Shown piece after piece: positions 18,570-28,085 of a stretch of 64,000 nucleotides of DNA. Below the pieces are notes generated by a model. The model saw only the letters and a list, made by a program, of their open reading frames with translations. It was not told where the DNA came from and made no database searches. A program made the translations under genes and the position numbers. Position 1 is the stretch's first letter. The number at the start of each line of letters is the position of its first letter. The stretch is from an uncultured Tateyamaria sp. (lineage in GTDB: Bacteria; Pseudomonadota; Alphaproteobacteria; Rhodobacterales; Rhodobacteraceae): positions 186,001-250,000 of the forward strand of contig NZ_CANNGP010000001.1 in assembly GCF_947504105.1 (NCBI RefSeq). The letters are read 5' to 3'.

Positions 18570-19937
18570 ATGGCAAAATCCGGCACCACCTATACCTGTT
18601 CGGCCTGCGGCGCGTCCTTTTCCAAGTGGTCGGGCCGCTGTGATGGATGTGGCGAGTGGAACACGATCAGCGAAGACACGGGCCTGTCTGCAGGTCCAAG
18701 CAGCAAGGGCCTTGGCGCAAAACGCGGAAGTACAGTCACCCTGACCGACCTCGCGACACAGGAAACCCCACCGCCGCGCACCCAAAGCAAGGTTGCAGAA
18801 CTGGACCGGGTTCTGGGCGGCGGTCTGGTGCCAGCCTCGGCCATACTGGTCGGGGGTGATCCCGGCATCGGCAAGTCCACCCTGTTGTTGCAAGCGGCCG
18901 CCCGTTTTGCACGCACCGGACTGAAAACGGTCTATGTCAGCGGCGAAGAGGCAAGTGCACAGGTTCGGATGCGCGCCCAGCGCCTTGGGTTGGCGGACGC
19001 GCCGGTGCAACTGGCGGCGGACACCAACCTGCGAAATATTCTGACCACGCTTGAGGCCGAGGCCCCGGGCCTTGCCATTATCGATTCCATTCAAACGATG
19101 TGGCTCGACACCGTGGACAGCGCGCCCGGCTCGGTCAGCCAGGTCCGTGCCGCTGCGCACGAGCTGACCACATTCGCAAAGCGCAAGGGCATCAGCGTCA
19201 TCCTGGTTGGCCATGTCACGAAAGAGGGTCAAATCGCGGGCCCGCGCGTCGTCGAACATATGGTCGATACGGTGCTTTATTTCGAAGGCGAGCGCGGCCA
19301 TCAATTCCGCATCCTGCGTGCGGTCAAGAACCGCTTCGGTCCAGCCGACGAGATCGGCGTGTTCGAAATGACCGGCAAGGGGCTGGCTGAGGTCACGAAC
19401 CCGTCCGCCCTGTTCCTATCCGAACGGGGAGAGCCATCGCCCGGATCCGTCGTTTTTGCCGGGATTGAGGGGACCCGTCCCGTCCTGTGCGAGATGCAGG
19501 CGCTGGTCGCCCCCTCGCCCCATTCCCAGGCGCGCCGCACCGTTGTCGGCTGGGATGGCGGGCGGCTCGCCATGATCCTGGCCGTGCTCGAAGCGCGTTG
19601 CGGTGTTCCGTTTACCGGCCTTGATGTTTATCTGAATGTTGCCGGCGGTATGAAGATCAGTGAACCTGCCGCGGATCTGGCTGTAGCTGCGGCGTTATTA
19701 TCCGCACGCGAAGATAGTGCTTTACCCGCAGATACGGTGGTTTTTGGCGAAATAAGCCTGTCCGGTGCGCTTCGTCCCGCCCCTCAGACGGAAAACAGGT
19801 TGAAAGAAGCCCAAAAACTTGGTTTTTCGTCATCCATCGCACCCAAAGGCGGAAAAGCCCAAAGTGCACCCGGCATGACGCTGAAACGCTTCAGCGATTT
19901 GACCGAGTTTGTTGGTGATGTGTTTGGTGCGGGTTAA
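18570..19937 (+). CDS. radA: DNA repair protein RadA
   Basis: A 455-residue RecA-like branch-migration ATPase. It begins with a zinc finger (C10, C13, C24, C27), then Walker A GGDPGIGKSTLLLQ, the RadA-specific KNRFG motif, and a C-terminal Lon-protease-like domain (VYLNVAGGMKISEPAADLAV). It acts in recombination intermediate processing. The ATG at 18570 starts the conserved zinc-finger region; an in-frame start at 18534 adds 12 low-complexity residues. cvpA follows 32 bp later. Confidence 0.95.
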   Translation: MAKSGTTYTCSACGASFSKWSGRCDGCGEWNTISEDTGLSAGPSSKGLGAKRGSTVTLTDLATQETPPPRTQSKVAELDRVLGGGLVPASAILVGGDPGIGKSTLLLQAAARFARTGLKTVYVSGEEASAQVRMRAQRLGLADAPVQLAADTNLRNILTTLEAEAPGLAIIDSIQTMWLDTVDSAPGSVSQVRAAAHELTTFAKRKGISVILVGHVTKEGQIAGPRVVEHMVDTVLYFEGERGHQFRILRAVKNRFGPADEIGVFEMTGKGLAEVTNPSALFLSERGEPSPGSVVFAGIEGTRPVLCEMQALVAPSPHSQARRTVVGWDGGRLAMILAVLEARCGVPFTGLDVYLNVAGGMKISEPAADLAVAAALLSAREDSALPADTVVFGEISLSGALRPAPQTENRLKEAQKLGFSSSIAPKGGKAQSAPGMTLKRFSDLTEFVGDVFGAG

Positions 19938-19969
19938 GCGCTGCAAGAGCAGAATAAAGGGGCAGGACC

Positions 19970-20524
19970 ATGGAAGGGTTCACCATAATTGACGGCGCAG
20001 TCGCCGTGGTCATCATCCTGTCAGCCCTGCTGGCATATGGACGCGGCTTCATGCGTGAAGCCATGGCAATCGCAGGCTGGATCGCTGCTGCCATTTTGGC
20101 ATTCCTGTTTGCCCCGCGCGTGGAACCGCTGGTGCGTGAAATACCGGTGGTGGGCGACTTTATCGCAGACAGTTGCGAGCTGAGCATCATTGGTGCGTTT
20201 GCCCTTGTCTTTGCGGTTGCGTTGATCGTGGTGTCGTTGTTCACCCCGCTTTTTTCATCTTTGATACAGCGTTCGGCCCTCGGCGGTATTGATCAGGGTC
20301 TTGGTTTTCTCTTTGGTGTGGCGCGCGGCATCCTTCTGGTTGCCATTGCGTTCTTTGTTTACGACACGGTGATCACCGGTCAGGAATTCACCATCGTGGA
20401 TGAAAGCCGTTCGGCCGCCGTGTTTGGACGTTTCACTGGCCAGATCGAAGAGCAGAATCCGGAACAGGCGCTTGGCTGGATCACCCGCCAATACGAAAGC
20501 CTTGTGGGAGCATGCGGCGAGTAA
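19970..20524 (+). CDS. cvpA: CvpA family membrane protein
   Basis: A 184-residue protein with four predicted transmembrane segments, opening with a CvpA-type IIDGAVAVVIILSALLAYGRGFMREA. CvpA homologues are tied to colicin V production and membrane homeostasis, and cvpA often precedes purF, as it does here with one gene between. Family assignment is sound; the physiological role is not clear. Confidence 0.88.
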   Translation: MEGFTIIDGAVAVVIILSALLAYGRGFMREAMAIAGWIAAAILAFLFAPRVEPLVREIPVVGDFIADSCELSIIGAFALVFAVALIVVSLFTPLFSSLIQRSALGGIDQGLGFLFGVARGILLVAIAFFVYDTVITGQEFTIVDESRSAAVFGRFTGQIEEQNPEQALGWITRQYESLVGACGE

Positions 20525-20722
20525 ACTCGCCGCACAGCTCGGAGAATCAGGCATTTCCGAGGCCAGCGCAGCACCACACCAGCGTGATCATGGTTAAGCA
20601 CAGATTAATCGCGTCGCCTCGTTGCGGAGAGTAAAGGCGCGCGCGGCCCCACTGGTGACTATGGCGAAACAGCGCCCGGCTTTGGCCGTGGTTGTGACCA
20701 AAAAGCGGCAGATTTGTGGAGC

Positions 20723-20739
20723 GTTCTGGTCCCCAGAAC
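20723..20739. promoter_or_regulatory. palindrome upstream of the Hint-like gene
   Basis: GTTCTGG-TCC-CCAGAAC is a perfect 7-bp inverted repeat about 30 bp before the ATG at 20770. It could be an operator or a small hairpin in the leader. It does not fit the alphaproteobacterial LexA direct repeat GTTC-N7-GTTC. Unassigned. Confidence 0.3.
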
Positions 20740-20769
20740 ACAAACACGATCTGACCGGAGGACACACTG

Positions 20770-21339
20770 ATGTTTCTGAACCACGACGCCGCCTTTGCCG
20801 ATATCACCCCCATCAAAACACCCGCGATCCCGCATATCAGCGCCACCGTCACAGCGCACACATTGCTCGAGACTGAAAACGGCTGGGATACGGTCGACAC
20901 ATTGCAGGCAGGCGACGCAATTGCCACGCTGGATGGCGGTTTTGCCGAAATCACAGCGATTACCCATCCTGACCGCAGCGCTCAGCTTGTTCACATCCCT
21001 GGCGGCGTCCTGTCGACATGTTCAGAGATCGCACTGCCAGCGGATGCCCATATCGCGCTGCACACGCCTGCCCGCTGGATCGATGCGCCGGTTGTCTCTG
21101 TCCCGGTCAAGGCCCTGAGCGGCTGGCGCGGGATTCGCCCCACCCTGTTCAATGGCCCGGACCTGACTCAACTGCATTTCGCGGACGAAGAGATGATCTA
21201 TGCCCAGTCCGGCCTTCTGATCCATGCCGCGCCAACGACCGGTGAAAGCTTCTTTCCCAAGCTCAGCTATGGTGACGCACGCGCGATGCTGGCCCTCTCT
21301 GCAGGCAAGATTGGTCAACCGGACACTGTCGCTGCGTAA
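20770..21339 (+). CDS. degenerate Hint-domain-like protein
   Basis: This 189-residue protein keeps the Hint outline: a block like VETLQAGD at residues 40-50 (VDTLQAGDAIATLDGG), later IALPADAHIALHTPARW where other Hint proteins have VSPQHAILLSD, and a C-terminal LHFADEEMIYAQSGLLIHA. However, the usual splice-site CFTPGT is replaced by ATVTAHTL, so the catalytic Cys is absent. GGAGGA before the ATG is a strong ribosome site. It lies between cvpA and purF. It may be an inactive or repurposed relative of the active Hint proteins at 28086 and 39867. Confidence 0.65.
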   Translation: MFLNHDAAFADITPIKTPAIPHISATVTAHTLLETENGWDTVDTLQAGDAIATLDGGFAEITAITHPDRSAQLVHIPGGVLSTCSEIALPADAHIALHTPARWIDAPVVSVPVKALSGWRGIRPTLFNGPDLTQLHFADEEMIYAQSGLLIHAAPTTGESFFPKLSYGDARAMLALSAGKIGQPDTVAA

Positions 21340-21429
21340 TCTGCTCCTGCTTTGTGATCCTTTCGTGACAGGGGCAGCCTGTCTTGTTACACCGCGCCCA
21401 TATCCCATTCACGGATTCGGAGCTGCCCC

Positions 21430-22911
21430 TTGTCCGACCTTGCCGCGCCAGCGCAAATGCCTCTTGCCCATCCCTTTGATGACGACAAACTCAAGGAAGA
21501 ATGCGGGATATTCGGGGTCCTCGGGACAATGGACGCCGCGAATTTCGTGGCCCTTGGCCTGCACGCCCTGCAACATCGGGGACAAGAAGCGGGCGGTATC
21601 GTTGCCTACCACCCTGAACACGGTTTCAACTCGGCCCGGCGCTTTGGCTATGTGCGCGACAACTTCACCTCTCAGGCGGTGATGGAAACGCTTCCTGGCT
21701 CCCTTTCGATTGGCCATGTGCGCTACTCAACAGCTGGGTCCAAAGGGCAAACCGCGATCCGTGACGTGCAGCCCTTCTTTGGCGAATTTGCCATGGGCGG
21801 CGCGGCCATTGCCCATAACGGCAATATCACCAATGCTGACGCGCTGCGCCGCGAATTGATCGAGCGCGGCTCGATCTTCCAGTCCTCATCGGACAGCGAA
21901 TGCATCATCCACCTGATGGCCCGCAGCCTGCAGCGCAATATCCCCGAGCGGATGGAAGATGCGCTGCGCAGGGTCGAAGGCGCATTTTCGGTTGTCGCCA
22001 TGACCCGCACCAAGCTGATCGGCGTGCGCGATGCGTTGGGTGTGCGCCCACTGGTGCTGGGCAAGCTCGACACCGGCTATGTCCTCAGCTCGGAAACCTG
22101 TGCGCTCGACATCATCGGGGCCGAGTTCGTGCGGGAAATCGAACCGGGTGAAATGGTGGTCATCACGGACAAGGGGGTAGACAGCCGGTTCCCCTTCCGT
22201 CCCCAGAAACCCCGCTTCTGCATCTTCGAGCATGTGTATTTCAGCCGTCCCGACAGCATCCTCGGCGGTCGGTCAGTCTATGAGACTCGCGAAAACATCG
22301 GGCGCGAATTGGCCAAGGAGGCCCCGGTCGAGGCAGACCTCGTCTGCCCCGTCCCCGACAGCGGCACACCTGCCGCCATTGGCTATTCGCTGGAATCCGG
22401 CATCCCCTACGCCATGGGCATCATCCGCAACCAGTACATGGGCCGGACATTCATCGAGCCGACAGAAAGCATCCGCAATATGGGGGTGCGCCTGAAACTG
22501 AACGTGAACCGCGCCCTGATCCGGGGCAAACGGGTCATTCTGGTCGACGACTCTGTTGTGCGCGGAACGACCTCGCGCAAGATCAAAGAGATGATCCTGG
22601 ACGCTGGAGCGAAAGAGGTTCATTTCCGCATCGCTTCGCCGCCCACGGCTTGGCCCTGTTTCTACGGTGTCGATACGCCACAGCGCGAAAAGCTGCTCGC
22701 CGCGACCATGAGCGAGGAAGAGATGTGCCAGCATCTGGGCGTCGACAGCCTGAAGTTCATCTCTCTTGATGGCCTCTACCGCGCTGTCGGCGAGACCAAG
22801 GGGCGCGATGCATCCAGTCCGCAATATTGTGATGCCTGCTTCTCGGGTGAGTACCCGGTCGAACCCGCCGACATGATCGAGAAGGGTTTTGAGATGAAGG
22901 CGGCAGAGTAA
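21430..22911 (+). CDS. purF: amidophosphoribosyltransferase (TTG start)
   Basis: A 493-residue enzyme for the first committed step of purine synthesis. After a short propeptide comes the N-terminal nucleophile Cys in EECGIFGV (about C25). RGQEAGGI and GHVRYSTAG belong to the glutaminase domain. ILVDDSVVRGTTSRK is the PRPP-binding motif. TTG at 21430 is taken as start because GGAG lies about 8 bases upstream; ATG at 21457 would shorten the propeptide by nine residues. Confidence 0.94.
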   Translation: MSDLAAPAQMPLAHPFDDDKLKEECGIFGVLGTMDAANFVALGLHALQHRGQEAGGIVAYHPEHGFNSARRFGYVRDNFTSQAVMETLPGSLSIGHVRYSTAGSKGQTAIRDVQPFFGEFAMGGAAIAHNGNITNADALRRELIERGSIFQSSSDSECIIHLMARSLQRNIPERMEDALRRVEGAFSVVAMTRTKLIGVRDALGVRPLVLGKLDTGYVLSSETCALDIIGAEFVREIEPGEMVVITDKGVDSRFPFRPQKPRFCIFEHVYFSRPDSILGGRSVYETRENIGRELAKEAPVEADLVCPVPDSGTPAAIGYSLESGIPYAMGIIRNQYMGRTFIEPTESIRNMGVRLKLNVNRALIRGKRVILVDDSVVRGTTSRKIKEMILDAGAKEVHFRIASPPTAWPCFYGVDTPQREKLLAATMSEEEMCQHLGVDSLKFISLDGLYRAVGETKGRDASSPQYCDACFSGEYPVEPADMIEKGFEMKAAE

Positions 22912-22954
22912 CCCTCCTGCCGCAAAATGGCATTAGGTCGGGCAATAGTGCGGT

Positions 22955-23365
22955 ATGGATGTTACGCCTTCAGAGATATTGAACCGAACGGCTACCTGGC
23001 CAGAAACGGCACAGTCCCATTTCCTGCACCTGCGCGGCATTGTGCATGATGTTGCGACTAGCGCTGATATCGGCCCTCTTGATGAAAGCCTGAAATGGGG
23101 TCAACCCGCGTGGCGGCCCAAACGCCCACGCACCGGTTCGACCCTGCGTGTCGACTGGTCGCCAACGATCCCGGACCGCTTAATGACATTCGTTGATTGC
23201 AAAACCGATCTGGCCACTCAGATGGATAATCGCTATCCAAACCAGTTCCACAATGATGGGCGTCGAGCGCTTGGGTTCGACCTTGATACTGCACTGGATG
23301 CACACGCCGTTTGGCACCTTGCGCATATCACCTTGACCTATCACAGAGCCAAGCGTCAAAGCTGA
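22955..23365 (+). CDS. DUF1801 domain-containing protein
   Basis: A 136-residue small soluble protein. The core LDESLKWGQPAWRPKR with a following DWSPTIPDRLMTFVDCKTDL fits DUF1801 (YdhG-like), a family of unknown function. It lies 43 bp after purF on the same strand. No catalytic signature can be pointed to. Confidence 0.75.
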   Translation: MDVTPSEILNRTATWPETAQSHFLHLRGIVHDVATSADIGPLDESLKWGQPAWRPKRPRTGSTLRVDWSPTIPDRLMTFVDCKTDLATQMDNRYPNQFHNDGRRALGFDLDTALDAHAVWHLAHITLTYHRAKRQS

Positions 23366-23494
23366 TCAGCGCGCCGCCGCCAACTGCCTCAACGTCAATG
23401 GGCAAAGCCTTGCGTATCAGCGCCAAGACCCGTTCCCCCTCGCCAAAAGCCATGTTAGCCGCGCCCCTTGATTCATGGGGATGAACACACGCAA

Positions 23495-23767
23495 ATGGCC
23501 GAAGAGACAAACGCAACAACCGCAGATCTTGCGACACAAAACGGTGTGCTACCGCTGCGCAACCTGCAGCTTCTGGGTGTTGTCGGGACAGAAAACAGCC
23601 GCCGCGCACTCTTGCGAACGGCGGGAGGGCAAACACGCATGGTCAGCGTTGGCGACACGTTCCGCCATGGCACTGTCATTGCCATAGGCGAGGATCGGGT
23701 TGTCCTGGCAGGAGGCGTCGGCCAACGCACGCTTACATTGCCCGACCGGCCCAAGGCTGCCGCTTGA
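23495..23767 (+). CDS. small GspC/PilP-like domain protein
   Basis: A 90-residue protein consisting almost wholly of one beta-rich unit: LRNLQLLGVVGTENSRRALL followed by RMVSVGDTFRHGTVIAIGED and VVLAGGVGQRTLTLP. This resembles the periplasmic homology-region domain of type II secretion GspC or pilus PilP, but there is no membrane anchor and no other secretion gene nearby. ATG at 23495 is used; an in-frame TTG at 23468 is possible. Similarity is by eye, so the function is open. Confidence 0.6.
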   Translation: MAEETNATTADLATQNGVLPLRNLQLLGVVGTENSRRALLRTAGGQTRMVSVGDTFRHGTVIAIGEDRVVLAGGVGQRTLTLPDRPKAAA

Positions 23768-23798
23768 CCCTTGGCCCGCCACAAGGCAAGAGCGGGCC

Positions 23799-24440
23799 AT
23801 GACACAGACTGCCCTTATCACTGGTGCCTCCCGTGGCCTTGGCGCGGCCATGGCGCTGGCCCTTGCCCCGACGCATCACATCATTGCAGTGGCCAAAACG
23901 ACGGGCGCACTGGAAGAGCTGGATGACCAGATCACCGCCAAAGGTGGTGCCGCAACGCTTGCACCCATGGACATCGGCAATGACGCGGCGATGCAGACCC
24001 TATGCCGTGGAATCTTTGACCGCTGGGGCAGCCTGGACATGTGGGTACATTGCGCAATCCATGCCGCCCCGCTGGCCCCAACCAGCATGATCGACGCCAA
24101 GGACATGTCAAAGTCCATCGCGGGCAACGTGGCAGCGACGGCGACACTGATCACGTATATCGCCCCCCTGCTGGGCACATCCGGCAAGGCTGTGTTCATG
24201 GATGACCCGGTTGCCGGCCAATCGTTCTACGGCGCATACGGCGCGACCAAGGCCGCGCAGATCGCGCTGGCCCGCAGTTGGCAGGCCGAGACGGCCAAGA
24301 CAGGCCCACAAGTGCATGTCGCCACGCCGCAGCCCATGCCAACGGCAACACGCGCACGCTTCCATCCCGGCGAGGACCGGTCTCCCCTCGCCGATCCGGC
24401 TGTCGAAGCGGCTCGCATCCTGTCCGAAATCAACGGTTGA
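23799..24440 (+). CDS. SDR family oxidoreductase
   Basis: A 213-residue short-chain dehydrogenase/reductase. The N-terminal cofactor motif is ALITGASRGLGAAMALAL, and the catalytic Tyr-Lys pair is in SFYGAYGATKAAQIAL (Y-G-A-T-K). The usual NNAG is altered to VHCAIHA. It follows the GspC-like gene by about 30 bp. Substrate unknown. Confidence 0.8.
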   Translation: MTQTALITGASRGLGAAMALALAPTHHIIAVAKTTGALEELDDQITAKGGAATLAPMDIGNDAAMQTLCRGIFDRWGSLDMWVHCAIHAAPLAPTSMIDAKDMSKSIAGNVAATATLITYIAPLLGTSGKAVFMDDPVAGQSFYGAYGATKAAQIALARSWQAETAKTGPQVHVATPQPMPTATRARFHPGEDRSPLADPAVEAARILSEING

Positions 24441-24471
24441 ATCACATGGCCATGCATGGACCAATGGGACC

Positions 24472-25110
24472 ATGCTGACCCGATTTGACCGGCCCAGATC
24501 ACCTGCGCGACCCGGAGCACTTCAATCCATCTATGATGCCGCAGCGACCGGCTGGCAGGATGGTATCTCCAGGCTGGGCTTTCTGTCGGCTTATGCCGAT
24601 CTGATGTCGGCAGCGCCGCAGATCGAGACCAGACCAAGAGTGCTGGACGTTGGCACAGGCACAGGTGCCTTCGCGCAAGCATGGCTCGACGCACATGATG
24701 CGCCCGCCACACTGACGCTGACGGACATTTCTCAAGCGATGCTCGACACGGCCTTGGCCCGCCTGCCCGGTGCCAACGCATTTGCAGCCCCTTTGGGTGC
24801 AGCCTTGGATCAGCTACCGCCGCAGGATGTCGTGCTGTGCGCCCATGTGGTCGAACATCTGGACGATCCGCAAGCGGCCCTGGCCTGGCTGCATGGACAA
24901 CTGGCGCCCGGCGGAATGTTGGTACTTGCCCTGTCCCGCCCGCATTGGTGCACGGCACTGGTCCGATGGCGCTGGGGGAATGCCGCATACACCCCGGTCC
25001 AAGCCCGAAACATGTTGGAAGCCGCTGGATTTACCGACATCATCCCGCACCCCTTCAAAAGCGGCCCACCCAGCCGCGTGTCGCACGGATACATCGCCGT
25101 TCGCCCGTAG
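24472..25110 (+). CDS. class I SAM-dependent methyltransferase
   Basis: A 212-residue methyltransferase with motif I VLDVGTGTGAFAQAWL, a following LTDISQAMLDTAL, and VVEHLDDPQAALAWLHGQL, then GGMLVLALSRPHW. The ATG at 24472 is chosen as the nearest start before FDRPRSPARPG; longer in-frame readings run into the SDR gene. Small-molecule specificity cannot be inferred. Confidence 0.8.
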   Translation: MLTRFDRPRSPARPGALQSIYDAAATGWQDGISRLGFLSAYADLMSAAPQIETRPRVLDVGTGTGAFAQAWLDAHDAPATLTLTDISQAMLDTALARLPGANAFAAPLGAALDQLPPQDVVLCAHVVEHLDDPQAALAWLHGQLAPGGMLVLALSRPHWCTALVRWRWGNAAYTPVQARNMLEAAGFTDIIPHPFKSGPPSRVSHGYIAVRP

Positions 25111-25217
25111 CGGGTGTGCAACGATCGCCTTCCTCGGTCCCAAAAAACTCTTTGCCGAAGACTGAGGCAGTTGCTCCACACGGCGCGGCCCCATAGTAAG
25201 GTCCAAAGGGGCATCAC

Positions 25218-26000
25218 ATGCGCATTCTCATCACAAATGACGACGGTATCTCGGCCCCCGGCCTTCAGGTACTTGAACAGATCGCGGTCGACCTTGCCGG
25301 GCCGGACGGGCATGTGACCACCGTTGCCCCCGCCTTTGAGCAGTCGGGCGTGGCCCACTGCATCAACTATGCGCGGCCCTTCATGTTCCAGCAGATCGCG
25401 CCCAACCGGTACACGGTTGAAGGCAGCCCAGCGGATTGCGTCCTGGCTGGATTGCATCAAGTGCTGGAGGGTCCGCCCGACTTGATCCTGTCCGGTGTGA
25501 ACCGGGGCAACAACTCGGCCGAGAACGCGCTTTATTCCGGCACATTGGGCGCGGCCATCGAAGGGGCGTTGCAGGGTGTGCTATCGATTGGACTGTCTCA
25601 GTATTTTGGCCCCGCGAACCGAGAGCTGGATGACCCGTTCGAGGCGTCTGCTACCCACTGCAAGACACTCATTGAGCGGATTATTGCCGCCACACCCAAG
25701 GACCAACCCGGGTACCAACTGTTCTATAATGTCAACATCCCGCCCGTCGCGGCAGCGGATGTCAAAGGCACGCGCGTCGTGTCCCAGGGCCTGCGCCCCG
25801 GCGTGGGGTTCCATACCGAACAGACGCAGTCGCCCAGCGGACGCAACTTCCTCTGGATTCGGGGCGGCAACCAGCATGTCCCCACGGCCCCCGATACCGA
25901 CGCCGCCGTGAACCTGGATGGCTACATCTCGGTCACGCCCATGCGCGCGGATTTCACCGCGCATGACATGCTGGACCAGCTTGGGTCCATCGCCACATGA
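25218..26000 (+). CDS. surE: 5'/3'-nucleotidase SurE
   Basis: A 260-residue survival protein E that hydrolyses nucleoside monophosphates. It starts [17 protein letters not shown] with the metal-binding N-D-D, and [18 protein letters not shown] is the second conserved block. Its stop overlaps the pcm start by ATGA, the classic surE-pcm pair that links nucleotide salvage and protein repair in stationary phase. Confidence 0.96.
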   Translation: MRILITNDDGISAPGLQVLEQIAVDLAGPDGHVTTVAPAFEQSGVAHCINYARPFMFQQIAPNRYTVEGSPADCVLAGLHQVLEGPPDLILSGVNRGNNSAENALYSGTLGAAIEGALQGVLSIGLSQYFGPANRELDDPFEASATHCKTLIERIIAATPKDQPGYQLFYNVNIPPVAAADVKGTRVVSQGLRPGVGFHTEQTQSPSGRNFLWIRGGNQHVPTAPDTDAAVNLDGYISVTPMRADFTAHDMLDQLGSIAT

Positions 26001-26647
26001 GTGACGACACCGATCTCGCCACCCGCAAGATGCAGTTCCTTTATGCCCTGCGATCCAAGGGCGTGACCGACAAGCGGGTGCTTGGCGCGATGGAAGAGAT
26101 AGACCGCGGCCCCTTTGTTCGCGGGCTGTTTTCCGAACGTGCATATGAAGATATGCCTTTGCCCATTGCCTGTGGCCAGACCATCAGCCAGCCATCGGTG
26201 GTGGGGCTGATGACCCAGGCGCTGAATGTCAGCCCCCGGGACAAGGTGCTCGAAATCGGGACCGGGTCCGGCTATCAGGCGGCCATCCTCGCCAAACTGG
26301 CGCGTCGGGTCTACACCATCGACCGGCATCGGCGGCTCGTGCGCGAGGCGCGCGCCATCTTCGAAGAACTGAACCTGCACACCATCACGGCAATCACAAG
26401 CGATGGGTCTTTTGGTCTGCCGGACCAAGCCCCATTTGACCGCATCATCGTCACAGCCGCCGCAGAGGACCCGCCGGGCCCCCTGCTGGGTCAGCTCAAG
26501 GAAGGTGGGATTATGGTGCTGCCCGTGGGTCAGTCAGATACCGTGCAAAGCCTGATCCGCGTGCACAAGACGGCCACCGGCCTCGAATATGATGAATTGC
26601 GCGACGTCCGCTTTGTTCCCCTGCTCGAGGGCTTGGGCAAAGACTGA
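25997..26647 (+). CDS. pcm: protein-L-isoaspartate O-methyltransferase
   Basis: A 216-residue repair methyltransferase that restores isoaspartyl residues. Motif I is [37 protein letters not shown] is the Pcm-specific substrate-side block. It starts inside the surE stop. The NlpD-like lipoprotein follows 68 bp later, the same order as surE-pcm-nlpD in many proteobacteria. Confidence 0.95.
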   Translation: MSDDTDLATRKMQFLYALRSKGVTDKRVLGAMEEIDRGPFVRGLFSERAYEDMPLPIACGQTISQPSVVGLMTQALNVSPRDKVLEIGTGSGYQAAILAKLARRVYTIDRHRRLVREARAIFEELNLHTITAITSDGSFGLPDQAPFDRIIVTAAAEDPPGPLLGQLKEGGIMVLPVGQSDTVQSLIRVHKTATGLEYDELRDVRFVPLLEGLGKD

Positions 26648-26715
26648 AACTGGTGTAAAGAGCGCTCAACCGAAAAGGCCCCCAATTACGAGGGGTCCGG
26701 CAGAGGACGACGCAG

Positions 26716-27918
26716 ATGATCCCGACCCTACAGCGCCCCCGTGGCCCCCTGATGATTGCAACCTGTGGCTTATTGGTGCTGGCCGCCTGTGAAGAACCGC
26801 TTGATTTTGACTTGCGGGGTCTGGGTGGTGGTTTCACCACGGCAGAGGCTGCGCAGAACGCAACGGTGGACAGGCCACAGCCAGACGACCGTGGTGTCAT
26901 CTCGTACCCCAACTACCAGGTTGCAGTCGCCAAACGGGGCGATACGTTACAGGATGTGGCGACCCGCGTTGGGCTGCCTGTCGCCGAACTGGCCCGCTTC
27001 AACGGCGTGGAAACGGACGTGCCTCTGCGCAACGGCGAAATCATCGCCCTGCCCCGTCGTGTGTCGGAACCGTCGCCATCGACGGGAGCCGTGGGCACAG
27101 GCCCGATCCAGCCTTCGTCCGTGGATGTCACCACGCTGGCGGGCAACGCGATCGACAATGCACAACCCACGCCCGTTGCCACTACGCCCGCCACCGCCCC
27201 CTTGCCGCAAACCGGACAAGAACCAATACGACATCGTGTGGAACGAGGCGAAACCGCGTTCACAATCGCACGGCTCTACCAAGTGCCTGCCAAATCACTT
27301 GCCGAATGGAACGGCCTTGGCGCCGATTTCGCCGTACGCGAAGGACAGTTCCTGTTGATCCCAGTGGCCCGTGTGGCCGCGCCTGACCGCAATGCGGCAC
27401 CCGCCGACAACAGCACCACCGCACCCGGTGCTGGCACACCCACCCCCCTGCCACCCAGTTCGGCCAAACCCTTGCCCGAAGATGATACCGCCAACCCACC
27501 AGCAGCCACCCCGGACCCTGACAAGCCAGTTGCCGATGTGGGTCAGGCCAGCGCCCCGGCACAGTCCGGCGACATGTCCCTGCCAGTTCAGGGCACGATC
27601 ATCCGGGACTACGCAAAGGGTCGCAATGAAGGCATCGACATTCAGGCAGCCCCCGGCACTGCTGTCAGCGCTGCAGCCGGAGGCACTGTCGCGGCAATCA
27701 CAAAAAGCGCCGAAGGTGTTCCGATCATCGTTGTCCGCCACCCCGACAACCTGCTGACCGTCTATGCCAACGTGACAGATGTGACCGTGGCGAAGGGCGA
27801 TACGGTGTCGCGGGGGCAGGCCATGGCAAAGCTGCGTGATACTGACGATACCGCCTATGTGCACTTCGAAGTGCGTGACGGGTTCGACAGCGTGAACCCC
27901 AACCCATTCTTCGAATAG
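26716..27918 (+). CDS. NlpD-like lipoprotein with LysM repeats and M23/LytM domain
   Basis: A 400-residue outer-membrane-type lipoprotein. The lipobox VLAAC puts the lipidated Cys at about residue 25. Two LysM-like segments follow (near residues 66-105 and 174-215), then a long Pro/Ala-rich linker and a C-terminal M23 domain (NEGIDIQAAPGTAVSAAAGG ... YVHFEVRDG). The first metal-binding His of active LytM enzymes is Asn here, as in E. coli NlpD. It probably activates a cell-wall amidase instead of cutting peptidoglycan. Its position after surE-pcm supports this. Confidence 0.88.
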   Translation: MIPTLQRPRGPLMIATCGLLVLAACEEPLDFDLRGLGGGFTTAEAAQNATVDRPQPDDRGVISYPNYQVAVAKRGDTLQDVATRVGLPVAELARFNGVETDVPLRNGEIIALPRRVSEPSPSTGAVGTGPIQPSSVDVTTLAGNAIDNAQPTPVATTPATAPLPQTGQEPIRHRVERGETAFTIARLYQVPAKSLAEWNGLGADFAVREGQFLLIPVARVAAPDRNAAPADNSTTAPGAGTPTPLPPSSAKPLPEDDTANPPAATPDPDKPVADVGQASAPAQSGDMSLPVQGTIIRDYAKGRNEGIDIQAAPGTAVSAAAGGTVAAITKSAEGVPIIVVRHPDNLLTVYANVTDVTVAKGDTVSRGQAMAKLRDTDDTAYVHFEVRDGFDSVNPNPFFE

Positions 27919-27929
27919 AGCGTGCCCAA

Positions 27930-27949
27930 GGCAATTGTGGCCAATTGCC
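27930..27949. terminator. hairpin after the NlpD-like gene
   Basis: GGCAATTG, loop TGGC, CAATTGCC form a perfect 8-bp stem 12 bp after the stop. There is no following T-run, so it is a weak terminator candidate or a 3'-end protecting hairpin. Confidence 0.4.
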
Positions 27950-28085
27950 ACCCACACGGGTGAATGCGCCGCAATTGCCGCAAAGATTCCCAAAATTCTT
28001 CAAGAACCACGGAATAAGGCCCTAACTCCGCCCTGTTGAGCGATCAGAAACAATCCAACGAAACGATTTGGATTGGTTCAGGCCC

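Noticed and set aside
20723..20739. Possible LexA box before the Hint-like gene
   Set aside because: It is a palindrome; alphaproteobacterial LexA sites are GTTC-N7-GTTC direct repeats, which this lacks.
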